Assembly: GCA_013314735.1 (NCBI GenBank)
Contig: JABUFD010000004.1
Location: forward strand, 62,001-126,000
From: Anaerolineae bacterium
GTDB taxonomy: Bacteria; Chloroflexota; Anaerolineae; Anaerolineales; Anaerolineaceae
Reading direction: 5' to 3'
Length of the DNA stretch: 64,000 bases
Positions 20,425 through 28,754 of the stretch are shown piece by piece. The position numbers and the translations under genes were made by a program. The stretch's first letter is position 1. Every line of letters starts with the position of its first letter. Under the pieces are notes generated by a model. That model was not told the DNA's origin and made no database searches. It was given only the letters and a program-made list of their open reading frames with translations.

Positions 20425-21389
20425 TGCCAGAGTCATCCATCAGGCAAGCCGTCATCCTGGCAGCCGGCAAAGGATCACGCCTGATGCCGTTCACCGCGCA
20501 TTGTTCCAAGGGAATGGCACCGATTATGGGCAAACCCATTGCCGCGCGCGTGGCAGACCAGTTCCTGCCCTTCGGCATCCATGAATTAATCCTTGTGATC
20601 CATCCTGAAGACCAACAGATTCGCCCGTATTTTGAAGAATACGGCCGCACCCATGCCTGTCAATTCACCTTTGTCATCCAGACCGAGCAGAAAGGCATGG
20701 CACATGCGCTGCTCCAGGCGGCACCCCATCTTCACAGCGATTTTTTCCTTTCAGCCTGCGACAATCTGGTGCGGCTGGAGGTCGTTCCTGCGATGATGGA
20801 GGCGTTAACCGATGGGGTATCCTCCGTCTTGCTGCTCAAACAGGTCACTCGTGATCAGGTCAGCAGCACCGGTATCGTCGAATTTGACGGGGAGCGGATC
20901 ATCCGCATCCATGAAAAGCCCTCACCGGAGGAAGCCACCTCAAACATCTCCTCCCTGCCGATGTATCTGTTACGTCAGGAGATCCGCGAGTTCCTTCCGC
21001 TGGTACAGGCATCAAACCGCGGTGAGTATGAAGTTCAGGACGCCATGGAAATGATGCTGTCCCACGGTGACATGCGCGGGGTGATGACGGATTGGCGGCT
21101 GACCCTGACCAATATCGATGACCTGTTCCAGATCAACCTCCATTACCTGGAAACCGAGCAGCCTGCGTGGCTGTCACCTTCTGCGCGTGTTCATCCAAGC
21201 GCCGTATTGATACCACCTTACTTTATCAGCGATGGCGTTCTTATTGCAGAAAATGCGCACCTTGGTCCCTGTATCTACCTGGGTGAGGGCACCCACATCG
21301 GAGAAGGAGCTTCTCTGCAGCATGCAGTAGTGTTACAGCAAGCACATGTCCCACCCCGTGCTTCCATTTCGCACCAGCTTTATTACTGA
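20424..21389 (+). CDS. Sugar-1-phosphate nucleotidyltransferase
   Basis: A 321-residue nucleotidyltransferase. The N-terminal signature LAAGKGSRLMPFTAHCSKGM binds the NTP and is followed by the conserved lysine region. The C-terminal 80 residues contain the short hydrophobic and Gly/His repeats of a left-handed beta-helix. This is the architecture of UTP- or dTTP-glucose-1-phosphate transferases, but the SKGM form of the signature differs from the usual PK(P/A)M. The start ATG overlaps the kinase stop (TAATG) and has CGGAGG upstream, so translation is coupled. With the upstream kinase it probably forms a two-step sugar-activation (salvage) path. A hairpin terminator follows at 21454-21482. 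Confidence 0.82.
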   Translation: MPESSIRQAVILAAGKGSRLMPFTAHCSKGMAPIMGKPIAARVADQFLPFGIHELILVIHPEDQQIRPYFEEYGRTHACQFTFVIQTEQKGMAHALLQAAPHLHSDFFLSACDNLVRLEVVPAMMEALTDGVSSVLLLKQVTRDQVSSTGIVEFDGERIIRIHEKPSPEEATSNISSLPMYLLRQEIREFLPLVQASNRGEYEVQDAMEMMLSHGDMRGVMTDWRLTLTNIDDLFQINLHYLETEQPAWLSPSARVHPSAVLIPPYFISDGVLIAENAHLGPCIYLGEGTHIGEGASLQHAVVLQQAHVPPRASISHQLYY

Positions 21390-21453
21390 TCTCGACCATT
21401 GCGTATTCGCGAAAACAATCGCAGCCTTCGGTAACCTGTTTGAATCTAAACAG

Positions 21454-21482
21454 CCGCCGGATACTGATTCAGCATCCGGCGG
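21454..21482. terminator. Hairpin between convergent genes
   Basis: A 9-base-pair GC-rich stem (CCGCCGGAT at 21454-21462 pairs with 21474-21482) with an inner CTG/CAG pairing. It lies between the nucleotidyltransferase (plus) and the AIM24-like gene (minus). The T run on the plus side is short (TTAATTTGTT), so strength is uncertain. Confidence 0.65.
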
Positions 21483-21506
21483 TTAATTTGTTCTAGCGAG
21501 GCAAGG

Positions 21507-22190
21507 TTACGAATGAGATTGCGGCAGGTAACGGGCCAACTTCTGCGCCAGGTTACTGAGCGGCATGGTTTGCAGGACAACCTTGCCAGGACCGCTGAGG
21601 GTTGCCAGGAACAGGCCTTCTCCGCTGAAAAGGATGTTACCCAATCCCTTTACTGTTTCGATGTTGTACTGCACAGTCGCTTCAAAAGCAGCGATGTGAC
21701 CCGGATCAATCTTGAGCGTCTGGCCAGGCTTGAGGGTATACTGCACGGTTTCACCGGGGATTTCCAACCAGGCTTTCCCGGGGCCGGTGATCTGCTGCAG
21801 GATGAAGCCTTCACCGCCGAACAGACCCGCACCCAGTTTCTTGCGGAAATGCATTTTCATCTCCACCCCATCCTGCGCGCACATAAAGGCGTCTTTCTGG
21901 GCAATCCAGGTTTCACCGGGCTTCAGGTCCAATTCGACCACCTTGCCTGGTGCTTCCGGTGTCATCACGATCCAGGCGCCATCGACCTGGCTGGTGTAGG
22001 TGGTAAGGAACAGGGATTCACCGGCCAGTGAGCGGCCCAGGCCTTTCATCAAACCGCCGCGGGTATTGGTGGACATTTCGATCCCCTGTGTCATCCAGGC
22101 CATCCCGCCGGATTCTGTGAACAGCGATTCGCCTTTGTTCAGAAACACCGTCAGCATTTGCATCACGGTACCGTCAATTTTTGATTGCAT
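21507..22190 (-). CDS. AIM24 / TIGR00266-family protein
   Basis: A 227-residue beta-strand-rich protein with repeated short hydrophobic Gly-containing segments (GESLFLTTY, GEGFILQQITGPGKAWLEI, GEGLFLATLSGPGKVVLQT). This pattern is diagnostic of the AIM24/TIGR00266 family, named after a yeast mitochondrial protein. The biochemical function is unknown. There is no signal peptide or membrane helix. GGAGG lies 5 bases before the ATG. Upstream, a perfect 18-base palindrome overlaps a TATAAT box, suggesting that a dimeric repressor controls the gene. It is divergent from the DUF123 gene. Confidence 0.85.
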   Translation of the reverse strand: MQSKIDGTVMQMLTVFLNKGESLFTESGGMAWMTQGIEMSTNTRGGLMKGLGRSLAGESLFLTTYTSQVDGAWIVMTPEAPGKVVELDLKPGETWIAQKDAFMCAQDGVEMKMHFRKKLGAGLFGGEGFILQQITGPGKAWLEIPGETVQYTLKPGQTLKIDPGHIAAFEATVQYNIETVKGLGNILFSGEGLFLATLSGPGKVVLQTMPLSNLAQKLARYLPQSHS

Positions 22191-22218
22191 ATTACCTCCA
22201 AAGAATTGTTTGAAAAAT

Positions 22219-22236
22219 TATACTAATATTAGTATA
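22219..22236 (-). promoter_or_regulatory. Perfect 18-base palindrome at the AIM24-like promoter
   Basis: TATACTAATATTAGTATA is its own reverse complement. On the minus strand its right end runs into TATAAT, a good -10 box about 25 bases from the ribosome-binding site of the AIM24-like gene; the -35 region is weak. A symmetric site overlapping a -10 element is the usual form of a repressor operator. The regulator is unknown. Confidence 0.6.
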
Positions 22237-22305
22237 CGAGAATTTGAGGGAATTGTTTCAGGAGAATGCCAGGGAACCTGATCCAATTCGTGGTTTAATC
22301 AACCC

Positions 22306-22800
22306 ATGTTGATTGAACTGATCTCGTCTTTCCCTCCTGAAAAAGGTGTGTACATTCTGTCTTTCTCAATCGATGAACCTGTGGATGTTCGAATTGGCAG
22401 TTTGGGGATTCATCAGTTGCCATGGGGGTTGTACCATTACTGTGGCAGTGCGCGGGGCAGCGGCGGCCTGCGTGCGCGCCTGCAACACCACCTGGCTTCC
22501 AGGGCACACCCGCACTGGCACCTCGACTACCTGCGGGAATGGATGCGACCATTGGGATGCCTTTTTGTGGTCACCGAGGACAACCTGGAATGCAGTTGTG
22601 CCACACTGCTGAACTGCCTGGCTGACTCATCGGTTCCCATCCCGCGTTTCGGCGCATCCGATTGCCAGCATGGGTGTCCTGCCCATCTGATTCAAAACTC
22701 ATCCCTCACACCCGGTACAATCAGGGATGTTGTACGCAACGGCATCAAAAATGGAATACGGTATAATTGGGAAAACTCCGCAACCCCTGAGGTGAAATGA
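22306..22800 (+). CDS. DUF123 GIY-YIG-like nuclease-family protein
   Basis: A 164-residue protein with the GVYILSF and YHYCGSARGSGGLRARLQHH segments of the DUF123 branch of GIY-YIG-type proteins, followed by HWHLDYL. Two Cys pairs follow (residues about 94-102 and 124-128, LECSCATLL and CQHGC). In other organisms DUF123 can be fused to endonuclease III, which points to DNA repair, but its activity has not been settled. The upstream ribosome-binding site is poor. Its stop overlaps the lspA start (ATGA), so it is co-translated with lspA. Confidence 0.75.
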   Translation: MLIELISSFPPEKGVYILSFSIDEPVDVRIGSLGIHQLPWGLYHYCGSARGSGGLRARLQHHLASRAHPHWHLDYLREWMRPLGCLFVVTEDNLECSCATLLNCLADSSVPIPRFGASDCQHGCPAHLIQNSSLTPGTIRDVVRNGIKNGIRYNWENSATPEVK

Positions 22801-23393
22801 AAAAATTACTCCGAAGCTACCTGTACCTGATTGCCATAACCCTGTTGCTGATCGCACTGGATCAGTATACGAAGTTCCTTGTGACATCGAATCTGGCGCT
22901 CGGAGAATCGTACTGCCTGATCGACAGCCTGTGCCCAACCTTTCAGATTGTCCATTGGTACAATACAGGGGTGGCATTTGGATTGTTCCAGGGGAATTCG
23001 GCCTTCTTTGTAGTGGTCAACAGTATTGTTGTTGTTGCGATCCTGATCTTCTATTCCGCCATCCCGCAACGGGATTGGTTATTGAAACTGGCACTGATCT
23101 TTGAAACCGGAGGCGCGATTGGCAATTTAATTGACCGTATCCGCCTTGGTCATGTGACCGATTTTTTCGCGGTGGGCAGCTTCCCGGTGTTCAATATCGC
23201 CGATGCCTGCATCAACATCGGTGTGGCATTGATGTTGTTAAGTGTTTTCCTGGAAGACCGCAAACGAAGGCTTGGTACCCCCGTTGCTGCAGAGGATGCC
23301 GCAGCGTCGTTGGATGAAGAAAGTGTAGACCTGGCAGCCGGGATAGATGAACCACAACATGAAGTCCTCGCTGCGGATGAGGCTTGCGATTAA
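22797..23393 (+). CDS. lspA: Lipoprotein signal peptidase (signal peptidase II)
   Basis: A 198-residue membrane aspartic protease that cleaves the signal peptide from diacylglyceryl-prolipoproteins. Four membrane helices are visible. The conserved boxes are DQYTKF in helix 1, NTGVAFGLF, GNLIDR-x-x-x-G-x-V-x-DFF with the first catalytic Asp, and FNIADACI with the second. A 35-residue acidic C-terminal tail (residues about 162-198) is longer than in most LspA proteins. The start overlaps the DUF123 stop (ATGA, GAGG upstream) and the stop overlaps rluD (TAATG). Its partner enzyme Lgt is encoded at 41678. Confidence 0.95.
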   Translation: MKKLLRSYLYLIAITLLLIALDQYTKFLVTSNLALGESYCLIDSLCPTFQIVHWYNTGVAFGLFQGNSAFFVVVNSIVVVAILIFYSAIPQRDWLLKLALIFETGGAIGNLIDRIRLGHVTDFFAVGSFPVFNIADACINIGVALMLLSVFLEDRKRRLGTPVAAEDAAASLDEESVDLAAGIDEPQHEVLAADEACD

Positions 23394-24328
23394 TGCCTGT
23401 GAATGCACCTGAGACGAAAACCGTTTCATTCAACTACAGTGGACCTGGCAAGGAACGTCTGGATAAAGTTCTTGTGGATCGTTTTCCAGAGCAGTCCCGT
23501 TCCCGCTTGCAGGCGTGGATCGAGGAAGGATTGGTGCTGGTCAACGGCAATGTCCCAGGCAAAACGGGTATCAAACTGGAAACCGGTGATCTCGTCCAGG
23601 TTACAATCCCCCCCATCCGGGAAAGCAAAATTACCCCGGAGGATATCCAACTGGAGATCATCTTTGAGAATCGCGATCTGATGCTGGTGAATAAGCCAGC
23701 CGGCATGGTGGTACATCCTGCCGCAGGGCACAGTAGCGGTACATTGGTACATGCCGCCCTGGCGCATGCCCCAGAAATGGAAGGGGTTGGCGGGGAACAC
23801 CGTCCCGGGGTTGTGCACCGGCTTGATAAGGGCACCTCCGGGTTGATCCTGTTGGCAAAGAACGACTATGCGCATCGCTGGCTGCAGGAGCAATTCAGCA
23901 AGCGCAAGGTCAACAAATTTTATCTCACACTGGTGGATGGTCACCCACCCACCCCTACCGGGCGTATTGATGCTCCCATCGGACGGGACCCCAACCATCG
24001 GAAAAAGATGGCCATTACCGCACCGGGGAAAGGCCGTAAGGCCCTTTCCGAGTACCTGCTGCTGGAATCCTTCCCGCATCACAGCCTGCTGCAGGTGCAA
24101 ATCTTTACCGGCCGCACCCACCAGATTCGCCTCCACACCCGTTTCATCGGCTGCCCGGTGGTTGGCGATACCGTGTATGGCCATCATCATCCATCATTAG
24201 CCATTTCACGCCCTTTCCTGCATGCCGCGCGCCTTGAAATCATCCTCCCCGGCGAAAGCGAACCTCGTTGTTTTACTGCACCGCTGCCTGTTGACCTGGA
24301 ACAAGTGCTGGACGAACTGCGCCGATAA
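23393..24328 (+). CDS. rluD: RluA-family pseudouridine synthase (RluD-like)
   Basis: A 311-residue rRNA pseudouridine synthase. An N-terminal S4 RNA-binding domain (about residues 18-75, RLDKVLVDRFPEQSRSRLQAW) precedes the catalytic domain. The catalytic motif HRLDKGTSGL carries the essential Asp, and GRTHQIRLH is the second conserved box. Members isomerise uridines in 23S rRNA (RluD) or in other rRNA/tRNA sites, and the exact target cannot be told from sequence. lspA followed by rluD is a common gene pair in many bacteria. The ATG overlaps the lspA stop. Confidence 0.92.
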   Translation: MPVNAPETKTVSFNYSGPGKERLDKVLVDRFPEQSRSRLQAWIEEGLVLVNGNVPGKTGIKLETGDLVQVTIPPIRESKITPEDIQLEIIFENRDLMLVNKPAGMVVHPAAGHSSGTLVHAALAHAPEMEGVGGEHRPGVVHRLDKGTSGLILLAKNDYAHRWLQEQFSKRKVNKFYLTLVDGHPPTPTGRIDAPIGRDPNHRKKMAITAPGKGRKALSEYLLLESFPHHSLLQVQIFTGRTHQIRLHTRFIGCPVVGDTVYGHHHPSLAISRPFLHAARLEIILPGESEPRCFTAPLPVDLEQVLDELRR

Positions 24329-24573
24329 TCACAGGCATAAGCCGGAATCAACCTCCCGATCATTCATGAATGAGAATCGTGAGGAATGCTTTCGACTCCC
24401 AGGGAAAATGGGGCAGATATATATGGAGGAATCCTCTTCTCCTGTCGTCCATCATCCTTTCAAGCTGCAACGCGGTAGAATCAAAAATCTACATCGTCCC
24501 AGCCAGCCAATCACATTTGTCATTCCGTTATAATTAGGATGATTTTGGGACACAACCTTATAGGAAAGAAACC

Positions 24574-25608
24574 ATGCAAACCATCGACTACCGCTCTGAT
24601 ACAGTAACCCACCCCACCCCGGCCATGCTCGAAGCCATGCACCGTGCCCCGCTCGGTGACGATGTATACGGCGAAGATCCAACGGTTAATCAATTACAGC
24701 GGGTATCCGCCCGTCTGTTGGGCAAGGATGCTGCTCTGTTTGTTCCCTCCGGCACCATGGGCAACCTGGCCTCGGTGCTGGCGCACTGCGGACGGGGGGA
24801 CGAAGTCATCATGGGAACCAGAGGCCACACCTTCCTGTATGAAGCCGGCGGCATCGCTGCGCTGGGCGGTATCCATCCGCACACCATTCCCAACCAATCG
24901 GACGGCACACTGGCACTGGAAGATATTGAGAATGCGATCCGCAGTGAAGATGTCCATTACCCGCCCAGCCGCCTGCTGATCATTGAGAATACACAGAACG
25001 CGTGCGGCGGATATGCAATCCCAGTTGATTACACCCGCGCAACAGCCGACCTGGCCCATCGGCACGGCCTTAAACTGCACATCGACGGAGCACGAATTTT
25101 CAACGCTGCCATTAAACTGGGTGTCGACGTCCAGGAGTTGTCAAAACCTGCCGACTCTGTTACCTTTTGCCTCAGCAAATCACTTTGCTGCCCGGTAGGG
25201 GCAATCATTGGCGGCGATGCTGATTTCATTGAACGCACACGCCGGATGCGCAAGATGTTGGGCGGCGGGATGCGGCAGGCCGGGGTTCTGGCAGCAGCCG
25301 GGCTGGTCGCGCTGGAAACAATGATTGACCGCCTGGCGGAGGACCACACCCGTGCCCAACACCTGGCAGCAGGTTTGGCGGAAATCCCGGCGATCCACCT
25401 GTATCCGGGCACCCCCCAGACAAATATGGTCTATTTCCGCCTCGCGTCAGATGCCCGTATGGGAACTACAGAACTGGTCAAGGTTTTTGGGTCTGAGGGA
25501 ATTCGTATCGGCGGCCACGGTGATGAATTCCGCCTGGTGACGCATTACTGGATTGATGATGCCGCTGTGGAAAAAACACTGGTACTTTTTAAGAAGTACC
25601 TCTCGTAA
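24574..25608 (+). CDS. ltaE: Low-specificity L-threonine aldolase
   Basis: A 344-residue PLP-dependent aldolase of the beta-eliminating lyase fold, splitting L-threonine or L-allo-threonine to glycine and acetaldehyde. Seen are the N-terminal [13 protein letters not shown] motif, [10 protein letters not shown], the Asp that contacts the PLP ring ([11 protein letters not shown]) and the PLP-lysine in [12 protein letters not shown]. The length is normal. A TATAAT box at 24529-24534 lies 40 bases upstream, but the -35 is poor. The 245-base gap before it contains a 14-base palindrome at 24360-24373 and nothing else I can name. A separate strong promoter unit follows the stop. Confidence 0.92.
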   Translation: MQTIDYRSDTVTHPTPAMLEAMHRAPLGDDVYGEDPTVNQLQRVSARLLGKDAALFVPSGTMGNLASVLAHCGRGDEVIMGTRGHTFLYEAGGIAALGGIHPHTIPNQSDGTLALEDIENAIRSEDVHYPPSRLLIIENTQNACGGYAIPVDYTRATADLAHRHGLKLHIDGARIFNAAIKLGVDVQELSKPADSVTFCLSKSLCCPVGAIIGGDADFIERTRRMRKMLGGGMRQAGVLAAAGLVALETMIDRLAEDHTRAQHLAAGLAEIPAIHLYPGTPQTNMVYFRLASDARMGTTELVKVFGSEGIRIGGHGDEFRLVTHYWIDDAAVEKTLVLFKKYLS

Positions 25609-25627
25609 AAATTACATCATTTCCAGC

Positions 25628-25656
25628 TTGTCAACCGCTGTCCCTTGTGCTATACT
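25628..25656 (+). promoter_or_regulatory. Strong sigma-70-type promoter of the 21-codon mini-gene
   Basis: TTGTCA (25628-25633) and TATACT (25651-25656) are separated by 17 bases. Transcription should start near 25663, about 38 bases before the 21-codon ORF. Confidence 0.8.
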
Positions 25657-25700
25657 CTGAACGGCAAATCAATAAACCGACTCGAAAGGAGGCTCGTGTG

Positions 25701-25766
25701 ATGGAAGCAAAAGTTGAATACACAATCACCAACGTTCTGAAAACGCGCCTCGTGGAGGGAGCCTGA
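25701..25766 (+). CDS. Putative 21-residue peptide gene upstream of rsgA
   Basis: ATG at 25701, stop TGA at 25764-25766. The ribosome-binding site AAGGAGG (25686-25692) is close to perfect and stands 8 bases before the ATG. The peptide begins MEAKVEYTITN and ends TRLVEGA; it has no membrane segment and is neither rich in one amino acid nor repetitive. Promoter, ribosome-binding site, ORF, two small hairpins (about 25767-25799) and a terminator follow in order within 200 bases, which is the design of a complete short gene or of an attenuator leader for rsgA. I do not recognise the peptide. Confidence 0.6.
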   Translation: MEAKVEYTITNVLKTRLVEGA

Positions 25767-25799
25767 CCGCATTTTGCGGCTGTATATCAAGCTGATATC

Positions 25800-25830
25800 C
25801 CCCTGCCCGGCTCGTTGGGCAGGGGTTTTT
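25800..25830 (+). terminator. Intrinsic terminator ahead of rsgA
   Basis: The stem CCCCTGCCC (25800-25808) pairs with 25817-25825, loop GGCTCGTT, followed directly by TTTTTCTTT. It lies 34 bases after the 21-codon ORF and 100 bases before rsgA. It either ends a separate small transcript or attenuates rsgA. A further 8-base-pair hairpin (25866-25873 with 25879-25886) lies between it and rsgA. Confidence 0.88.
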
Positions 25831-25930
25831 CTTTCCATCCCCCTGCATCCCGGATCAAGAATACCGGGAAGGAATGCATCCTTCCCGCAGCGGAAAATAT
25901 TGTTTGGATTGGAAGAAAAGAACACACATC

Positions 25931-27103
25931 ATGAGTAACAAAAATTACAGCTATCAAGATCAGAAACAAAGAGAAAATCAGAAGAATACCAACAAGCAAA
26001 ACAAAGCAAAACAATACCGGCGCAACCTGCAAAGCCGCGCGCGCCAAAAAGACTGGCAGCAGATGGACGATACTGCCTGGGAAGATAAACCCGCCGATGC
26101 TTTCGAACGCATCATGGCACGCGATGAAAATGACCGCAGGCGCCGTGTGGAAAATAGCGCCCAGGCAGAGCGCCAGTTGAACCTGGGGCTATCGCATGCC
26201 ACCGATGGCAGCCACGGCGTGGTGATGGAAGTCAGCACCGGCCTGTGCCGTGTGTGGCTCAACCAGGACGAAGTGCTGTGCGCGGTGCGCGGTTCATTAA
26301 CCGCACAGGAAACCGGTTTTACCAATGCCATCGCGGTCGGCGACCATGTACTGGTCGACCTCCAACCAGATGGTAGTGGTATGATCGAAGCGGTTCTACC
26401 GCGCAAAAGTGTACTCACCCGGCCTGCCAGTGGGAGTTCACGCCAGCAGGCACTGGTCGCTAATGCTGATAAACTGTTGATTGTGGCGGCATGGCGCAAT
26501 CCGCACATCTGGCCGGAAATGATTGACCGCTACCTGATCGTGGCGGAACGCAATCACTTGCCTGCCGTATTGTGCATCAACAAAATCGACCTTGCGGAAT
26601 CGCAGCAGGATTTATCGGCCTTTGCCAGCATCTACCGTGATTTGCAGTTGGATGTCGTTCTCACCAGCACCACCAGCGGGGTCGGCATCGATTGGCTGCG
26701 GGAGAATCTGCGGGGGAAACTGACCGTTCTTACGGGCCTCTCCGGAGTGGGCAAATCTTCCCTGCTCTCCCAGGTACAGCCCGGTCTTCAATTGAAGGCC
26801 AAAACAGTCAGCGAAGCGAGTGGTGAGGGACGGCATACCACCACCCAGAGTAACCTGTACCACCTGCAAATGGGGGGAGCCGTAGTGGATACACCCGGCA
26901 TCCGGGAATTCGGTCTGGCAGGTATCCGTCCTGCCGAATTGGCCGGGTACTTCCCTGAATTTCAATGGCAGGCAGATGGCTGCCGATTCAATGACTGCCG
27001 CCATCTCGAAGAGCCAGATTGCAGCGTACGCAGGGCAGTGGAAAATGGTTTCATCGCCGAAACACGTTACCAAAGCTACCGGAAAATCCTGGCCGAAATG
27101 TAA
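25931..27103 (+). CDS. rsgA: Ribosome small-subunit-dependent GTPase RsgA
   Basis: A 390-residue circularly permuted GTPase that helps late maturation of the 30S subunit. Motifs occur in the permuted order: NKID (G4) comes before the P-loop GLSGVGKSS (G1) and DTPGIREFG (G3). The C-terminal zinc knuckle is C-x5-C-x-H-x5-C (CRFNDCRHLEEPDC). The OB-fold lies around residues 85-150. The first 60 residues are a charged, probably disordered extension rich in Lys, Gln and Asn that most RsgA proteins lack. The ATG at 25931 has only an A/G-rich stretch upstream; an in-frame ATG at 25874 lies in a hairpin loop and seems less likely. Confidence 0.93.
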   Translation: MSNKNYSYQDQKQRENQKNTNKQNKAKQYRRNLQSRARQKDWQQMDDTAWEDKPADAFERIMARDENDRRRRVENSAQAERQLNLGLSHATDGSHGVVMEVSTGLCRVWLNQDEVLCAVRGSLTAQETGFTNAIAVGDHVLVDLQPDGSGMIEAVLPRKSVLTRPASGSSRQQALVANADKLLIVAAWRNPHIWPEMIDRYLIVAERNHLPAVLCINKIDLAESQQDLSAFASIYRDLQLDVVLTSTTSGVGIDWLRENLRGKLTVLTGLSGVGKSSLLSQVQPGLQLKAKTVSEASGEGRHTTTQSNLYHLQMGGAVVDTPGIREFGLAGIRPAELAGYFPEFQWQADGCRFNDCRHLEEPDCSVRRAVENGFIAETRYQSYRKILAEM

Positions 27104-27133
27104 TCCTCCCCACAGAGGTCACGCTGTCAACGG

Positions 27134-27171
27134 AATAAAAACCCGTCCCGGGCAAGTTGTCCGGGACGGGT
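27134..27171 (-). terminator. Terminator of the liv operon
   Basis: An 11-base-pair GC-rich stem (27141-27151 with 27161-27171, 9-base loop). On the minus strand it is followed by TTTTTATT. It lies 28 bases past the livF stop and marks the end of livKHMGF transcription; the convergent rsgA may share it weakly. Confidence 0.9.
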
Positions 27172-27198
27172 CACTCTCCATCATGAATGCGCAGGGCA

Positions 27199-27918
27199 TT
27201 ATCCGCCCAGGTAGGCTTCTTTGACCTGCGGATTGGTCAACAGTTCCTGCCCTGTGCCTTCCAACACAATTTTGCCGGTTTCGAGCACATACGCCCGATC
27301 CGCGATCGACAACGCCATTTGCGCGTTTTGTTCAACCAACAGCACTGTAGTCCCCTTACTATTGATCTCCTGGATAATTTCGAATACCTGTTCCACCAGG
27401 ATCGGCGCCAGGCCCATCGAAGGTTCATCCATCAACAACAATCTGGGGCGCGTCATCAGGGCACGTGCCATGGCGAGCATTTGCTGCTCACCGCCAGACA
27501 AAGTCCCCCCCAATTGTTTTTGGCGTTCACGCAGGCGTGGGAACATCTCAAAGGCATGCTGCACATCCGCCTCAATATGATCCCGATCATTAAACACGTA
27601 CGCACCCATTTCCAGGTTCTCACGGACGGTCATTCTCGCGAAAATTTTACGTCCTTCTGGTACCTGCACAATCCCCATTTTTACTACATCCTGAGGGGGT
27701 GTGTTGGTGATTTCTTTTCCGCCAAAAAACAGCTGTCCGGGTTGCGGTGTTAACAAACCCGAAACCGAATTCAAGGTGGTTGATTTTCCTGCTCCATTCG
27801 TTCCGATCAACGCAACAATTTCGCCTTCATTCAGGTGAAAACTGATCCCCTTCAGGGCATGGATCGCCCCGTAATATACATGCAGGTCTTTCACCTCGAG
27901 CATCTGGTTCGTTTTCAT
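27199..27918 (-). CDS. livF: Branched-chain amino-acid ABC transporter ATPase LivF
   Basis: A 239-residue cytoplasmic ATPase. It has Walker A GTNGAGKST, the Q-loop region GIVQVPEGRKIF, the signature LSGGEQQMLAMARAL and Walker B LLLMDEP. The VPEGR form and the length are typical of LivF within the HAAT family. It powers uptake of Leu/Ile/Val or related amino acids together with LivG, LivH, LivM and LivK. It is separated from livG by 2 bases and is the last gene of the operon. Confidence 0.95.
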   Translation of the reverse strand: MKTNQMLEVKDLHVYYGAIHALKGISFHLNEGEIVALIGTNGAGKSTTLNSVSGLLTPQPGQLFFGGKEITNTPPQDVVKMGIVQVPEGRKIFARMTVRENLEMGAYVFNDRDHIEADVQHAFEMFPRLRERQKQLGGTLSGGEQQMLAMARALMTRPRLLLMDEPSMGLAPILVEQVFEIIQEINSKGTTVLLVEQNAQMALSIADRAYVLETGKIVLEGTGQELLTNPQVKEAYLGG

Positions 27919-27920
27919 CT

Positions 27921-28754
27921 TTACTCGTCCTTCCCTCGGCTGAATTTTTCCTGCAATGCAGCAGCACCCGGTCCAAGATATGCTTCAATCACCTTCTGAT
28001 TGGACTGTATCTCCGTCGGGGTACCTTCCGCGATCTTCATCCCATAATCCAGCACGGAAATATATTCCGATATACCCATCACCATGCGCATATCATGCTC
28101 AATCAACAGAATCGTAATTCCCAGGTTGTCACGCAGGCTGCGGATGAATTCAATCATCTCATCCGTTTCCTGCGGGTTCATTCCAGCGGTCGGTTCATCG
28201 AGCAGCAGCAGCTTAGGATTGCTGGCCAGGGCACGGGCAATTTCCAGGCGGCGCTGCGCGCCGTATGGCAGGTTGCTGGCCAGATTATCACCCAGGCCCT
28301 CAAGCCCGATGAATTTTAACAGGTCATGTGCCTTTGCCAGCGATTCTGCTTCCTCGCGCCTGTAGCGGCGGGTATGCAGGATCGCGTCCAGCCAATGGTT
28401 GGTGTAGCGGCAATGAGATCCAACCAGGATATTTTCGATCGCTGTCATCTGACTGAACAGCCGAATGTTCTGGTACGTACGTGAGATGCCCAGATGCGCG
28501 ATCCTGTCGGTGGTTTTTCCTTTGATTGATTTGCCGTAAAACAGCACCTCGCCTTCTTCGGGGGTGTAAAAACCAGAAATGCAGTTGAAAAAGGTGGTCT
28601 TTCCAGCACCGTTTGGCCCGATGATGGCATAAATGGTCTTTTCACGGATGGACAGATCGACAGATGAAACCGCCACCAAACCACCAAAACGTTTGGTTAC
28701 AGATTGTGCTTCAATCACAACCGGAGGATGATTGGTTAGGGTCAGTTTGGTCAT
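27921..28754 (-). CDS. livG: Branched-chain amino-acid ABC transporter ATPase LivG
   Basis: A 277-residue ATPase with Walker A GPNGAGKTTFF, the LivG-type degenerate signature LPYGAQRRLEIARAL and Walker B LLLDEPTAGMNP. The AGMNP motif and the longer insert between Walker A and the signature distinguish LivG from LivF. It pairs with LivF under the LivH-LivM channel. Its start overlaps the livM stop by 4 bases. The first 12 residues are an extra polar tail. Confidence 0.95.
   Translation of the reverse strand: MTKLTLTNHPPVVIEAQSVTKRFGGLVAVSSVDLSIREKTIYAIIGPNGAGKTTFFNCISGFYTPEEGEVLFYGKSIKGKTTDRIAHLGISRTYQNIRLFSQMTAIENILVGSHCRYTNHWLDAILHTRRYRREEAESLAKAHDLLKFIGLEGLGDNLASNLPYGAQRRLEIARALASNPKLLLLDEPTAGMNPQETDEMIEFIRSLRDNLGITILLIEHDMRMVMGISEYISVLDYGMKIAEGTPTEIQSNQKVIEAYLGPGAAALQEKFSRGKDE

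Noticed and set aside
23426-24190. A 254-codon minus-strand frame opposite the rluD-like gene
   Set aside because: The plus-strand frame carries all RluA motifs; the antisense frame has no recognisable feature.
24360-24373. A 14-base palindrome TCATTCATGAATGA upstream of ltaE
   Set aside because: It is 200 bases from the gene start and not next to a convincing promoter. Such a palindrome can occur by chance in AT-rich spacer.
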